The position numbers and the translations under genes are program-made. Shown in pieces: positions 1 to 6,934 of a stretch of 10,300 nucleotides of DNA. This stretch comes from JBBDIM01 sp040880405. Lineage in GTDB: Bacteria; Planctomycetota; Planctomycetia; Pirellulales; Pirellulaceae. Below the pieces are notes generated by a model. It was not told the DNA's origin, did no database searches, and worked only from the letters and a program-made list of their open reading frames with translations. The stretch spans positions 1-10,300 of the forward strand of contig JBBDIM010000208.1 in the NCBI GenBank assembly GCA_040880405.1. Direction: 5' to 3'. The first letter of the stretch is position 1; every line of letters begins with the position of its first letter.

Positions 1-544
1 CAATCACGTCACCTACTCAAACAGAGGTCACTACCAAATTGTCAAAGATCAAGTTCTGTGTTCCTCAGTGATGACTCTCGTCCCCACCTCAGAAGTTCCA
101 AATGTTATCAGAAACCCAACGGTAGTCAACGGCCCCCAAGGGGCCTGCCGGAAATTTTTCGTGTCCGGCACCCACTTCCGCTGGAAACCACGTAAATACC
201 AGCGGTTTTCTCGACTCTGACCTGTTCCGTGGGGGGCTAAAATCGGGCGCACGCGCCTCAAATTTCGTCACCACCCACGGAAATGTGCGGGGGCTGGTGG
301 GTCACTTCGCGGTCAGAAAGTGTTGCCGCGATGGTGCGGAACAACCTATCGACGGATCGACCCGGTGCCCCCTCACCCTGACCGAACCGCTCCCCTGTTG
401 GTAATTCGCCTCTGCCCACCCGATCTTGCGGAGCTGGCTTCGATTTTCCGCGGATTCTCCTCCACCAAGCTGCCGGAACTCGCTAAAATCCGCTCGATAA
501 CCGTGGTAAGCTGAACGGGTCGAACGGATGGTTGTTTCGTTTAG
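1..544. other. Gene-free 5' region
   Basis: I find no convincing gene here. Short open frames exist on both strands (for example 320-514 on plus and 49-261 on minus). Their translations show no recognisable domain, are rich in Arg and Pro, and lack a ribosome binding site. Two forward frames are open from the window edge, to about base 195 and about base 214. The tail of an upstream gene therefore cannot be fully excluded, but neither translation resembles a known family. The stretch holds several GC-rich hairpins: 131-145 (GGCCCC, loop CAA, GGGGCC), 178-205, and a weak 7-base pair between 227-233 and 274-280. The promoter of the gene starting at 575 should lie near its right end, but I cannot point to a clear -35/-10 pair. 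Confidence 0.6.
178..210 (+). terminator. Possible rho-independent terminator
   Basis: CCGCTGG (178-184) and CCAGCGG (199-205) form a perfect 7-bp GC-rich stem around a 14-base loop, followed at once by TTTTC. This is terminator-like for a transcript entering from the left of the window. The long loop and short T run keep confidence low. The same dyad could also be a protein-binding site. Confidence 0.3.
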
Positions 545-559
545 ATGCCCGTTATATCT

Positions 560-566
560 GGAGAGG
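560..566 (+). promoter_or_regulatory. Ribosome binding site deciding the start at 575
   Basis: GGAGAGG lies 8 bases before the ATG at 575. The earlier in-frame ATG at 545 has no such sequence upstream. This supports 575 as the true start of the TIM-barrel gene and places the twin-arginine motif close to the N-terminus, as expected. Confidence 0.7.
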
Positions 567-574
567 TTTCTCGA

Positions 575-1561
575 ATGGCCGCTTTGCCTTTGAATTTCGC
601 GGGGAGCCGTAGAGGGTTCCTCACCGCCGCCGCGGCCGCTTCATTGATTCCCCTCGCCAAGGCCGTTCAGGGACAGGAAAAACCAGTAGGGGAAGCGGAC
701 AACTCCATCGGCCCCCGTAAAACCTACCCCATCGTCCTTTCGACCTACTCTCTGTGGCGATTTCAGAACGACGACCTCCGAGATATCGACAAGTGCCTCG
801 ACTTGGCGGATGAGTTCGGGTTTGATGGCGTCGAACTGCTGCTTTATCAGATTGAGCAGAATGACCTGCTCAGCCACGCCAAACTCATGTCGTACAAACG
901 TCGGGCCTTGCGGCTCGGCCTGCCGCTGGTGGGGATTTCGACCCACCAAGGATTCATTTCCCCAGATGCCGAAAAGCGGCAGTTCAATATCGACCTGACC
1001 ATCGCCCAGCTTGAGATCGCCTACAAGCTGGGAATGCCGATCATGCGGGTCAACACCGGCCGGTGGGGCACCTCCGGCAGCTTTGACGAACTGATGGCCA
1101 ACCGCGGTATCGAGAAACCGCTGGAGGGCTACACCGACGAAGACGCCTACCCCTGGGTGATCGAGGCCCTGGAGAAATGCCTGCCCACGGCGGAGAAGTG
1201 CGGCGTGGTGCTGGGTCTGGAAAATCACTGGGGCCTCGGTCTCACGCCGGAGGGGCTGCTGCGGATTGTCAACGCGGTGAACTCTCCGTGGCTGCAAATC
1301 GTGGCCGATACCGGCAACTTCCTGGAAGACCCTTACGACCGACTCGCGAAGATCGCCCCCCAAACGATTTTTGTACAAGCGAAAACCTACTACGGCGGAG
1401 GCCAGTGGTACTCGCTGGACCTCGACTATCCCCGGATCGGCAAAATCCTTCGCGAGCATGACTATCGGGGTTATATCTCGCTGGAATTCGAAGGGATGGA
1501 GGACTATCGCAAGGCGATTCCCAAAAGCCTGGCACTACTGAGGTCCGCCTTTCCTCGGTAG
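575..1561 (+). CDS. Tat-exported sugar phosphate isomerase/epimerase-like TIM-barrel protein
   Basis: A 328-residue protein of the xylose-isomerase-like TIM-barrel (AP endonuclease 2) superfamily. The N-terminus has a twin-arginine signal, SRRGFLT at residues 11-17, followed by an Ala-rich hydrophobic stretch and AKA near 28-30, so it is probably exported folded to the periplasm. The barrel begins near residue 51 (YPIVLSTYSLW). Candidate metal or active-site residues are Glu216 (LGLENHWG), Asp245 (VADTGNF) and Glu304 (SLEFEG). At the position where the family often has His-x-Lys, this protein reads VQAKTYYGGG with Gln268. Planctomycetes carry many exported paralogs of this family, and their substrates are mostly unknown. 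The start at 575 was chosen for its ribosome binding site; ATG 545 would add ten residues. The gene is convergent with a XylR-type regulator, which hints at sugar metabolism but does not prove shared regulation. The fold is secure and the reaction unknown. Confidence 0.88.
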   Translation: MAALPLNFAGSRRGFLTAAAAASLIPLAKAVQGQEKPVGEADNSIGPRKTYPIVLSTYSLWRFQNDDLRDIDKCLDLADEFGFDGVELLLYQIEQNDLLSHAKLMSYKRRALRLGLPLVGISTHQGFISPDAEKRQFNIDLTIAQLEIAYKLGMPIMRVNTGRWGTSGSFDELMANRGIEKPLEGYTDEDAYPWVIEALEKCLPTAEKCGVVLGLENHWGLGLTPEGLLRIVNAVNSPWLQIVADTGNFLEDPYDRLAKIAPQTIFVQAKTYYGGGQWYSLDLDYPRIGKILREHDYRGYISLEFEGMEDYRKAIPKSLALLRSAFPR

Positions 1562-1574
1562 CCTGGAAACTCTT

Positions 1575-2765
1575 TCATTGAGCCACGCCTTGGGCCAGGT
1601 GCCGGTATTCGTTCGGCGTGCAGTTCACTTCGCGTTTGAAGAAATTGACGAAGTTGGCCGGTTCCGAGAAGCCACACAATTCGGATACTTTTGTGATGCT
1701 GTGGTCGGAATCGACCAGCATCCGCTTGGCAAAGTCCGCCCTCACGGTGCGGAGTTTCTTGCCGGGGGTCACCCCGTATTCCTGTTGAAAGCGACGGTTC
1801 AGCGTGTTCCGCGAGACCTTTAGGCGACGGGCTAAGCCATCGACGTTGATTCCCTGGCACGCCTCTTCCTCGATTAGGCGATTCACTTCCGCTACCAGGG
1901 CGTCCTTTACCAACTCAACGCGGAACGACTCCCGCTCGATGAAGTTCAGCGGTAACCGCCGGACCTGTGGCTGCACCTCTTGTGGCGATTCGAGTCGTTG
2001 CCTTAAAAGGTCGAAGGCCTGTCGGCCGATCATGACGCCGGAGATGTCGATGGTTGAGATCGTCGGGGAAGAGACTCGCGAGATGGTAAAATCGCCAAAC
2101 CCCAACACGGCCAGATCGCGCGGGATCTCCTGCCGCAGGTGTTTCCCGACCCGGCAGGCTAGTGCCGCTAAGTAATCGTCGTCGCAATAGACGACCGCTG
2201 GCAAAGGGAGTTGTTCCAGGAACCGGATCAGTTCCGTCTCCCGATCGGGATGGAACAGACGCTGGCGTTCTTCACTGGGCAGGCCGGTGCACTCGAACAA
2301 TTGTGGCGAGAGCCCCTGCTCCGATAGCTGCCGCACAAATTGGGTTACCCAGGTTCGTTTAAAGGGATCGTAAGCGAGGTGGTGGGCCAGGATCGCCACG
2401 CTTTGACGTCCCATCAGCTTGATTTTCGTGACCAAGTCGGTGGCGAAGGTCTCCCAATCCAAGGTCACCGACCAAACCCCCTGTTCGATCCAGTTTTGCC
2501 CGCAATTGATGACCGGGATGCCACTCTCCAGGAGACGTCGCATCCAGACGGAATCGTGATAGGCCCACACAATCGCCCCATCGATTTGGATATCGCCTAG
2601 GTCGATTTCGCGCTGGGCGTCTTCGTACGGAAGCTCCAACAGAGTGGTACACGGGTACTCGGCCGCTCCCATCGCTGCGCCCGAGGTGATCCGAGCCGAC
2701 TGCTCATGTCCCCGCGGCAGCACGAGAACAATGGTTTTTGTCGGCGTTTTCATTCGATTGATCAT
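1575..2765 (-). CDS. xylR: XylR-like transcriptional regulator (sugar-binding domain plus AraC-type HTH)
   Basis: A 396-residue protein, almost the length of E. coli XylR (392). Residues about 10-275 form a LacI/periplasmic-binding-protein-like effector domain; the stretch around 190-225 (VVYCDDDYLAALA, then IPRDLAVLGFGD) is typical of that fold. Residues about 285-390 are an AraC-type double helix-turn-helix: the first helix pair lies around 306-327 (VSRNTLNRRFQ), the second around 356-378 (GFSEPANFVNFFKR), ending in the family signature TPNEYR at 383-388. By family it would bind DNA in the cytoplasm in response to a small ligand, probably a sugar. Here the symbol means the family, and the ligand need not be xylose. 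The start may be ATG 2765 or the in-frame ATG at 2753; neither has a strong ribosome binding site. Its stop lies 13 bases from the stop of the convergent TIM-barrel gene, so the two transcripts probably overlap. An imperfect palindrome at 2809-2824 could be its operator. Confidence 0.9.
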   Translation of the reverse strand: MINRMKTPTKTIVLVLPRGHEQSARITSGAAMGAAEYPCTTLLELPYEDAQREIDLGDIQIDGAIVWAYHDSVWMRRLLESGIPVINCGQNWIEQGVWSVTLDWETFATDLVTKIKLMGRQSVAILAHHLAYDPFKRTWVTQFVRQLSEQGLSPQLFECTGLPSEERQRLFHPDRETELIRFLEQLPLPAVVYCDDDYLAALACRVGKHLRQEIPRDLAVLGFGDFTISRVSSPTISTIDISGVMIGRQAFDLLRQRLESPQEVQPQVRRLPLNFIERESFRVELVKDALVAEVNRLIEEEACQGINVDGLARRLKVSRNTLNRRFQQEYGVTPGKKLRTVRADFAKRMLVDSDHSITKVSELCGFSEPANFVNFFKREVNCTPNEYRHLAQGVAQ

Positions 2766-2808
2766 CTACCATCGCTGGCGGTATACGGGAGGTCGCTGAA
2801 TGGAACAA

Positions 2809-2824
2809 ATTGACAGTTGCCAAT
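2809..2824. promoter_or_regulatory. Candidate operator palindrome upstream of the xylR-like gene
   Basis: ATTGACAGTTGCCAAT is a 16-base dyad in which seven of eight base pairs match. It starts 44 bases before the regulator's first ATG and sits in an AT-rich stretch where a promoter would be expected. Autoregulatory or regulon operators of this kind are common next to AraC/LacI-like regulators. The assignment rests only on symmetry and position. TTGACA within it resembles a -35 box on the plus strand, but the nearest -10-like TAAAAT is only 12 bases away, too close. Confidence 0.3.
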
Positions 2825-3159
2825 GTTTAAAATCACAATGCCCTGCGTAAGGAAGTTTCTCAAAATAGAGTTTTGAACCGCAACTCCCTCATGCAATCGT
2901 GCGGCGTTCTGAGATCCCCGGGCCGAGCTGGCTGCCACCCCAGGCGGCTGGCTCATTATTTCTCGCTCGGAACATCCGCTTTCTTACCAAAGTCGTGGAG
3001 TGGCCGGTCAATGTCAATTAGAAATCGGGACCAATTCGACCTGATCGATCGCACTGGGCCGATAAATCCGATTCTCGCGGCCACTACCCCTCTTTTCTCC
3101 AATCCATCAACGTCGATCGTTCGCAACGACCCGACTCTCCGGGGCTAGGCTTACAGCGG

Positions 3160-3178
3160 GGTGTACCTTCGGTACGCC
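3160..3178 (+). other. Strong hairpin in the leader of the thioredoxin-like gene
   Basis: GGTGTACC and GGTACGCC pair over 8 bp (one G-T pair) around a TTC triloop, ending 29 bases before the ribosome binding site of the gene at 3220. No T run follows, so a simple terminator is unlikely. It could be a leader structure or a remnant of a dispersed palindromic repeat. Confidence 0.4.
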
Positions 3179-3219
3179 GAGGCAAGCGAACTGGCCCGTC
3201 CTACGCCGGAGACGATTCA

Positions 3220-3594
3220 ATGGATAAATTGATGGTAATCACCTTAGCGGCATGTTCGTTCCTGTTTCCTATTGGTTACGTCTTGATCCAGCACCAGGAC
3301 CAAGTCGCCCAGCAGCAAAACGGGGGCAAACCGCCAGGCAAGGTGCTGTTCTTCACTTCGTCAGGCTGTGGAGCCTGCGTGCGAATGCAACCGGTGTACG
3401 ACGACCTGCGGATGGCGGGATACCCCATCAGCAAAGTCGACGTGAACAGCAACCAGCAATTGGCCCAGGAATACCACATCCGCTCGATCCCGACCTTCGT
3501 GTACGTGGTTGACGGCCAAGAGAAACGCCGGATTACGGGGATGACGTCGAAGGATCGGCTGAAAGGGATTTCGCGGAGCGGGTGGGGGTTTTGA
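3220..3594 (+). CDS. Membrane-anchored thioredoxin-fold protein
   Basis: A 124-residue protein with one hydrophobic N-terminal segment (about residues 4-23, LMVITLAACSFLFPIGYVLI). This is probably an uncleaved signal anchor placing the rest in the periplasm. The thioredoxin fold starts near residue 41 (KVLFFTSSGC). The redox motif is Cys50-Gly-Ala-Cys53, and Ile90-Pro91-Thr supplies the cis-proline loop. The CGAC centre differs from CGPC of thioredoxin and CPHC of DsbA, so its redox role (thiol reductase, disulfide exchange or chaperoning) cannot be read from sequence. The C-terminus is short, with little after the last strand and no complete final helix visible. GGAGA at 3208-3212 sits 7 bases before ATG 3220 and supports that start; ATG 3232 is an alternative. 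The next gene is convergent, 17 bases away. No partner such as DsbD or a cytochrome biogenesis gene is adjacent. Confidence 0.82.
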   Translation: MDKLMVITLAACSFLFPIGYVLIQHQDQVAQQQNGGKPPGKVLFFTSSGCGACVRMQPVYDDLRMAGYPISKVDVNSNQQLAQEYHIRSIPTFVYVVDGQEKRRITGMTSKDRLKGISRSGWGF

Positions 3595-3611
3595 CCGCGA
3601 TTTTGCATTTC

Positions 3612-3863
3612 TTAATCGATGACCAATCCCATTTCACTGCATGTCCGCCGCAAGGATTCTCGCGCCGGTTTACCCCGGTCGCCGTGCTGGAAATCCACAT
3701 AAGCGGCGTTTAACGCAGCGACACTTTCCGACAGTCCTTGAGATGGGGTCCTCTGAGCCCGCCATACACTTAAAAGGTCTTCCAGCGGCGGGGCAGGTTC
3801 GCTCATTTCAATTTGGCCCTTTGCGAACAGATAGAAGTCTTCGAGTTGCTGTCGTGTCGTCAC
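3612..3863 (-). CDS. Small protein of unknown function, possibly antitoxin-like
   Basis: An 83-residue acidic, helix-rich protein read from a GTG start at 3863. An N-terminal segment (TRQQLEDFYLFAKGQIE) is followed by a middle part (LEDLLSVWRAQ) and a C-terminal helix (SLRRTCSEMG). The layout resembles small planctomycete proteins often found beside RelE- or PIN-type toxins. That likeness is from memory, and there is no toxin gene next to it here. No transmembrane segment, cysteine pair or metal motif is visible. The gene has ordinary GC-rich codon use, is convergent with the thioredoxin gene (17-base gap) and divergent from the glycosylase-like gene. A possible GAGG lies rather far (about 13 bases) upstream of the GTG. 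It is probably real, but function is unknown. Confidence 0.5.
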   Translation of the reverse strand: MTTRQQLEDFYLFAKGQIEMSEPAPPLEDLLSVWRAQRTPSQGLSESVAALNAAYVDFQHGDRGKPARESLRRTCSEMGLVID

Positions 3864-3980
3864 GTGGCTTTTGAGACCTCAATTCACGAGCTATGAATAG
3901 GTGGAAAGTGGCCCACAAAAGTAGTAGCATAGCTAATTCGCGACCCAGCAAAAACACAAATCAGGGGGAGGGAGTATTTC

Positions 3981-4661
3981 ATGGCTATAAAAGACAAGGC
4001 TGTGGAGCTTCGCAAACTTGCTAAAACGCGAAAGGCTGCGCGCTGGCCAGGGTATTTTCAGGTCGAAGAATTTCACGATGGAAAGCACGAGTGTGATTTC
4101 GTGTCGCCCTACACGAAAAGTGCCCATAATTACGACGCAGATCTATTTTTAATGCTCCAAGATTGGAGTTCCGAAAAGGAATTGAGTGGTCCAGAGATCC
4201 CCGATCAAATCAAACTCGGATACACGCCGAGTTTTCCTACAAACAAGAACTTGATTCGACTGCTCGCTGACGTTTTTGAATTAGAATTAGCGGACACGTA
4301 TGCCACGAATCTTTTTCCGTTCGTAAAGCCTGCTACGGTGAGTAAGACTCTACCAGCCAAAGATCTTATTAAAGCGGCAATAGAATTTGCTCTTCCGCAA
4401 GTCCGAATTGTGAAACCAAAGTCTGTTATTTGCTTTGGGCTTCCAACATTCCAAGCCCTACGGGTCGCAGTGGGGCTGAAAAAATCGGAGTCGGCAGGAG
4501 AGGCGATGGAAACGCCATTCTGTTCCGAAGACGCGATGTTCTATTACCAGGCGCATCCTGGAGGACTCGGCATTGCCAACCGCGGTGGATTTATTCAAGT
4601 AAAAAAAGACTGGGAAAATCTTCGAAGCCGAGTTGGCGCGATTCGAGGCAGAATCAAATAG
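3981..4661 (+). CDS. Uracil-DNA glycosylase superfamily protein
   Basis: A 226-residue protein with the general plan of the uracil-DNA glycosylase (UDG-like) alpha/beta fold. The catalytic-water loop region would be around residues 39-62 (DFVSPYTKSAHN, then FLMLQDWSS, where Gln60-Asp61 recalls the GQDP motif of UDGs). TNLFPFVKP at 109-117 matches the second conserved strand, ICFGLPTFQAL at 150-160 the third, and AHPGGLG at 191-197 corresponds to the HPS-type DNA-intercalating loop. By family it would remove damaged or modified bases from DNA. Motif divergence means the substrate need not be uracil. GGAGGGAG at 3967-3974, 6 bases before ATG 3981, is the strongest ribosome binding site in the window. 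Base composition is unlike its neighbours: samples at 4141-4200 and 4261-4320 are 40% and 43% GC. This suggests recent horizontal acquisition as a single gene. No mobile-element ends or partner genes are visible beside it. Confidence 0.72.
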   Translation: MAIKDKAVELRKLAKTRKAARWPGYFQVEEFHDGKHECDFVSPYTKSAHNYDADLFLMLQDWSSEKELSGPEIPDQIKLGYTPSFPTNKNLIRLLADVFELELADTYATNLFPFVKPATVSKTLPAKDLIKAAIEFALPQVRIVKPKSVICFGLPTFQALRVAVGLKKSESAGEAMETPFCSEDAMFYYQAHPGGLGIANRGGFIQVKKDWENLRSRVGAIRGRIK

Positions 4662-4688
4662 TAGGTATATGAAACTTAGTGGTCTCTA

Positions 4689-4711
4689 CCTCAGCTTGAT
4701 TTTCAGCTAGG
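4689..4711 (+). terminator. Weak terminator-like hairpin after the glycosylase-like gene
   Basis: CCTCAGCT and AGCTAGG can pair with one bulged base around the loop TGATTTTC. An AT-rich stretch (GAAATTGTTTTG) follows. It lies 27 bases after the stop at 4661 in the 123-base gap before the convergent glmS stop. The stem is short and the T run interrupted, so this is only a candidate. Confidence 0.22.
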
Positions 4712-4784
4712 GAAATTGTTTTGTGCGTCGCATTGGCACGCGAAAATTAGAGTGTGACGGCAACCCAGTGCTTTGTTCGCCCCC

Positions 4785-6650
4785 CTACTCCACCGTCACG
4801 CTCTTCGCCAAATTTCGTGGTTTGTCGACATCGCAGCCCCGCAAGAGCGCGATGTGGTAGGCAATTAGTTGCAGCGGGATGATGCTTACGATCGGCTGCA
4901 GGAACTCTTCCACGGCTGGGATGCGGATCACGTCGTCGGCGATTTTTGCCACTTCATGGTCGTCTTCGCTCGCGATGGCGATCACCGGGCCCCCTCGGGC
5001 TTTGATTTCTTGGAGGTTCGACATCACTTTGTCGTACACCACGCCGTGCGGCATGATGAAGACGCTGGGGGTGTTTTCGTCAACGAGGGCGATCGGGCCA
5101 TGCTTGAGTTCAGCGGCCGGGTAGCCTTCGGCGTGGATGTAGCTGATTTCCTTCAGCTTCAGGGCCCCTTCCAAGGCGGTGGGGAAATTGAAGTAGCGGC
5201 CCAGGTACAAAAAGTTGTTGGCGGCGTGGTATTTTTCGGCGATTCGCCGGGCTGCGGCCTCGGTTTGCAGCGCCTGTTCGATCACCGCCGGTAAGCCCTG
5301 AATCGCCTTGATGATTCCGAAACCTTGCTCGACGCTCAAGTGATGCAGCCGGCCGAAGTAAAGCCCCAGCATCGCGAGCACCAACAGTTGGGATGTGTAG
5401 GCCTTGGTGGAGGCCACGCCGATCTCCGGCCCAGCGTGCAGGTAGATCCCGCCATCCGCTTCCTGGGCGATGGTGCTGCCGACCACGTTGCAGATGGCCA
5501 GCGTGGCGTGTCCCTTGCGTTTCATTTCGCGGAGGGCGGCCAGCGTATCGGCGGTCTCGCCACTTTGCGTGATGCCGAACACCAGCGTCTTCCGCGGCAT
5601 GGGGGGGTTACGGTACCTCAGTTCCGAGGCGTATTCCACTTCCACCGGAATCCGCGCAAACTCCTCGATCAGGTATTCCCCTACCATCGCCGCATGCCAA
5701 CTGGTGCCGCAGGCGGTGAGCAAAATCCGGTCGACGTCTCGCAGCTGGGCGGGGCTCATATTCAAGCCACCGAACACGGCGGTGGCGTCATCCAGGTTGA
5801 GGCGGCCCCGCATTGTGTTCTTGAGCGACTGGGGCTGTTCGAAAATCTCCTTCCGCATGAAGTGTTCGAACCCGCCCAGGTCCATGTCGGTCGTTTCGAT
5901 CGCCACCTTTTCCACCTGATGCCGGATCTGCCCCTGGTCGCGGTGGCTCACATGTAGCGAGTCCGCCTTGAGCAGGGCGATTTGATGATCGGCCAGATAG
6001 ACAATTTTGTCCGTATAGCCCGCCAACGGAGAGGCGTCGCTCGCCAGATAATGCGACCCTTCGGCCACACCAATCACCAAAGGACTGCCAAGCCGTGCCG
6101 CCAAAATCACATCCGGCCGGGCTTCGAATAAGACTCCGATACCATAGGTCCCCCGCAATAAGGGCAGCACCTGACGAACGGTCTCCAGCAGTTGCCGATC
6201 GGTTGGGGCGGTTCCCGGCGGCAGATCAAGCTCGCCGAGTTGCTCCTCCAGCAGGTACGCGATGACCTCGCTGTCGGTCTCGGTATGGAAGGTGTAGCCG
6301 CGCTGTTCCAGGTGCGATTTTAGTGTGGCGTAGTTTTCAATCACCCCGTTATGGACGATCGCCACCTGCCCCTCGGGGCCAACGTGCGGGTGGGCGTTGG
6401 TTTGGGTTGCGGGGCCGTGGGTGGCCCAGCGGGTGTGCCCGATACCGCAGGTTCCAAAGGGGATCGCCTTCTGGATCTCGGTCGCCAAGTTATCAATCCG
6501 GCCCGCCGACTTGCAAATTTGGAGAGGCGATTTCGGTTCGGCGGTCGCGATTCCGGCGCTGTCGTAGCCGCGATACTCCAACCGGCGGAGCCCCTCCAAG
6601 AGGAAATGATAGGCCTGCGATGTTCCGACGTAACCAACAATGCCACACAT
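4785..6650 (-). CDS. glmS: Glutamine-fructose-6-phosphate aminotransferase (isomerizing)
   Basis: GlmS converts fructose-6-phosphate and glutamine to glucosamine-6-phosphate and glutamate. It is the committed cytoplasmic step toward UDP-GlcNAc for peptidoglycan and lipid A. The protein has 621 residues, slightly longer than E. coli GlmS (609). Residues 1-250 are the class II glutaminase domain: MCGIVGYVG exposes Cys2 as the N-terminal nucleophile, with HTRWATHG at 72-79, HNGVIEN at 100-106 and TETDSE at 123-128. Two SIS sugar-isomerase domains follow, with TACGTSWHA at 312-320, TQSGETADT at 361-369 and STKAYTSQ at 414-421. EGALKLKEISYIHAEGYP with Lys498 and Glu501, and His517, match E. coli Lys485, Glu488 and His504. 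The C-terminus DVDKPRNLAKSVTVE is canonical. I set the start at ATG 6650 because Cys must be residue 2; an upstream in-frame ATG at 6710 would bury the nucleophile. No Shine-Dalgarno is seen. No glmS ribozyme is evident in the leader. It is divergent from kdsB. Confidence 0.98.
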   Translation of the reverse strand: MCGIVGYVGTSQAYHFLLEGLRRLEYRGYDSAGIATAEPKSPLQICKSAGRIDNLATEIQKAIPFGTCGIGHTRWATHGPATQTNAHPHVGPEGQVAIVHNGVIENYATLKSHLEQRGYTFHTETDSEVIAYLLEEQLGELDLPPGTAPTDRQLLETVRQVLPLLRGTYGIGVLFEARPDVILAARLGSPLVIGVAEGSHYLASDASPLAGYTDKIVYLADHQIALLKADSLHVSHRDQGQIRHQVEKVAIETTDMDLGGFEHFMRKEIFEQPQSLKNTMRGRLNLDDATAVFGGLNMSPAQLRDVDRILLTACGTSWHAAMVGEYLIEEFARIPVEVEYASELRYRNPPMPRKTLVFGITQSGETADTLAALREMKRKGHATLAICNVVGSTIAQEADGGIYLHAGPEIGVASTKAYTSQLLVLAMLGLYFGRLHHLSVEQGFGIIKAIQGLPAVIEQALQTEAAARRIAEKYHAANNFLYLGRYFNFPTALEGALKLKEISYIHAEGYPAAELKHGPIALVDENTPSVFIMPHGVVYDKVMSNLQEIKARGGPVIAIASEDDHEVAKIADDVIRIPAVEEFLQPIVSIIPLQLIAYHIALLRGCDVDKPRNLAKSVTVE

Positions 6651-6806
6651 GATTCGACGCTTTCGAGTCGCGGAAAATTTCTGTTCGCGGTCATTCAACC
6701 CAAGCCACACGGTAGCAGAATTGGGGGTCTCGCCGAAGACGAATTCAGCGGCAAACCGCGTCTCACGTGGGAGTTATGTTCTGGCCGCCGCCACAAGACC
6801 GGTGCC

Positions 6807-6841
6807 GGGTGCCATGCCCACGCCCTCCAACGTGGGCATGC
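6807..6841 (+). repeat. REP-like palindromic repeat, left copy of an inverted pair
   Basis: This 35-base unit is the exact reverse complement of 6935-6969. Within it CATGCCCACG (6813-6822) and CGTGGGCATG (6831-6840) form a perfect 10-bp stem around the 8-base loop CCCTCCAA, preceded by GGGTGC. The structure of a small hairpin with a short conserved head, arranged as an inverted pair, is that of REP elements in BIMEs. These are usually mobilised in trans by RAYT (Y1-type) transposases. No transposase lies in the window. Confidence 0.8.
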
Positions 6842-6934
6842 TTTGGCGGGCAAATTCTCTACCGGCAACATGGATTCAATGAAACCAAACCGGCATCCCT
6901 GACCCGACCGACAGGCAGACCTTCCTCTCACTTC

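Larger units (their letters stand above)
2766..3219. other. Intergenic region between divergent xylR-like and thioredoxin genes
   Basis: These 454 bases should hold the promoters of two divergent genes. A 91-codon forward frame at 2873-3148 has no recognisable family or ribosome binding site and I do not call it a gene. The left end is AT-rich (about 2800-2875) and contains the palindrome at 2809-2824. The right end holds the hairpin at 3160-3178. Between roughly 2880 and 3140 I see nothing I can interpret. Confidence 0.55.

Noticed and set aside
320..514. 64-codon open frame before the TIM-barrel gene
   Set aside because: It is rich in Pro and Arg, with no ribosome binding site and no recognisable family.
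641..1459. 272-codon open frame on the minus strand
   Set aside because: It lies fully antisense to the well-supported TIM-barrel gene, its translation has no family features, and it is a typical GC-rich shadow frame.
2810..2839. Sigma-70 promoter built on TTGACA
   Set aside because: The only -10-like hexamer is 12 bases away, well below the usual 16-18 spacing, and the hexamer is better explained as half of a palindrome.
2873..3148. 91-codon open frame on the plus strand in the xylR-thioredoxin gap
   Set aside because: It has no ribosome binding site, no recognisable domain and atypical composition; probably chance.
4754..4799. GTGACGG/CCGTCAC inverted repeat at the glmS 3' end as a terminator
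   Set aside because: The 33-base loop is too long, one arm lies within the glmS coding end, and no T run follows.
5325..5957. 210-codon open frame on the plus strand
   Set aside because: It is antisense to glmS, which is certain from its domains and catalytic residues; the translation is low-complexity and family-less.
6651..6710. 20-residue N-terminal extension of GlmS
   Set aside because: The catalytic cysteine must follow the initiator methionine, so the start is 6650.
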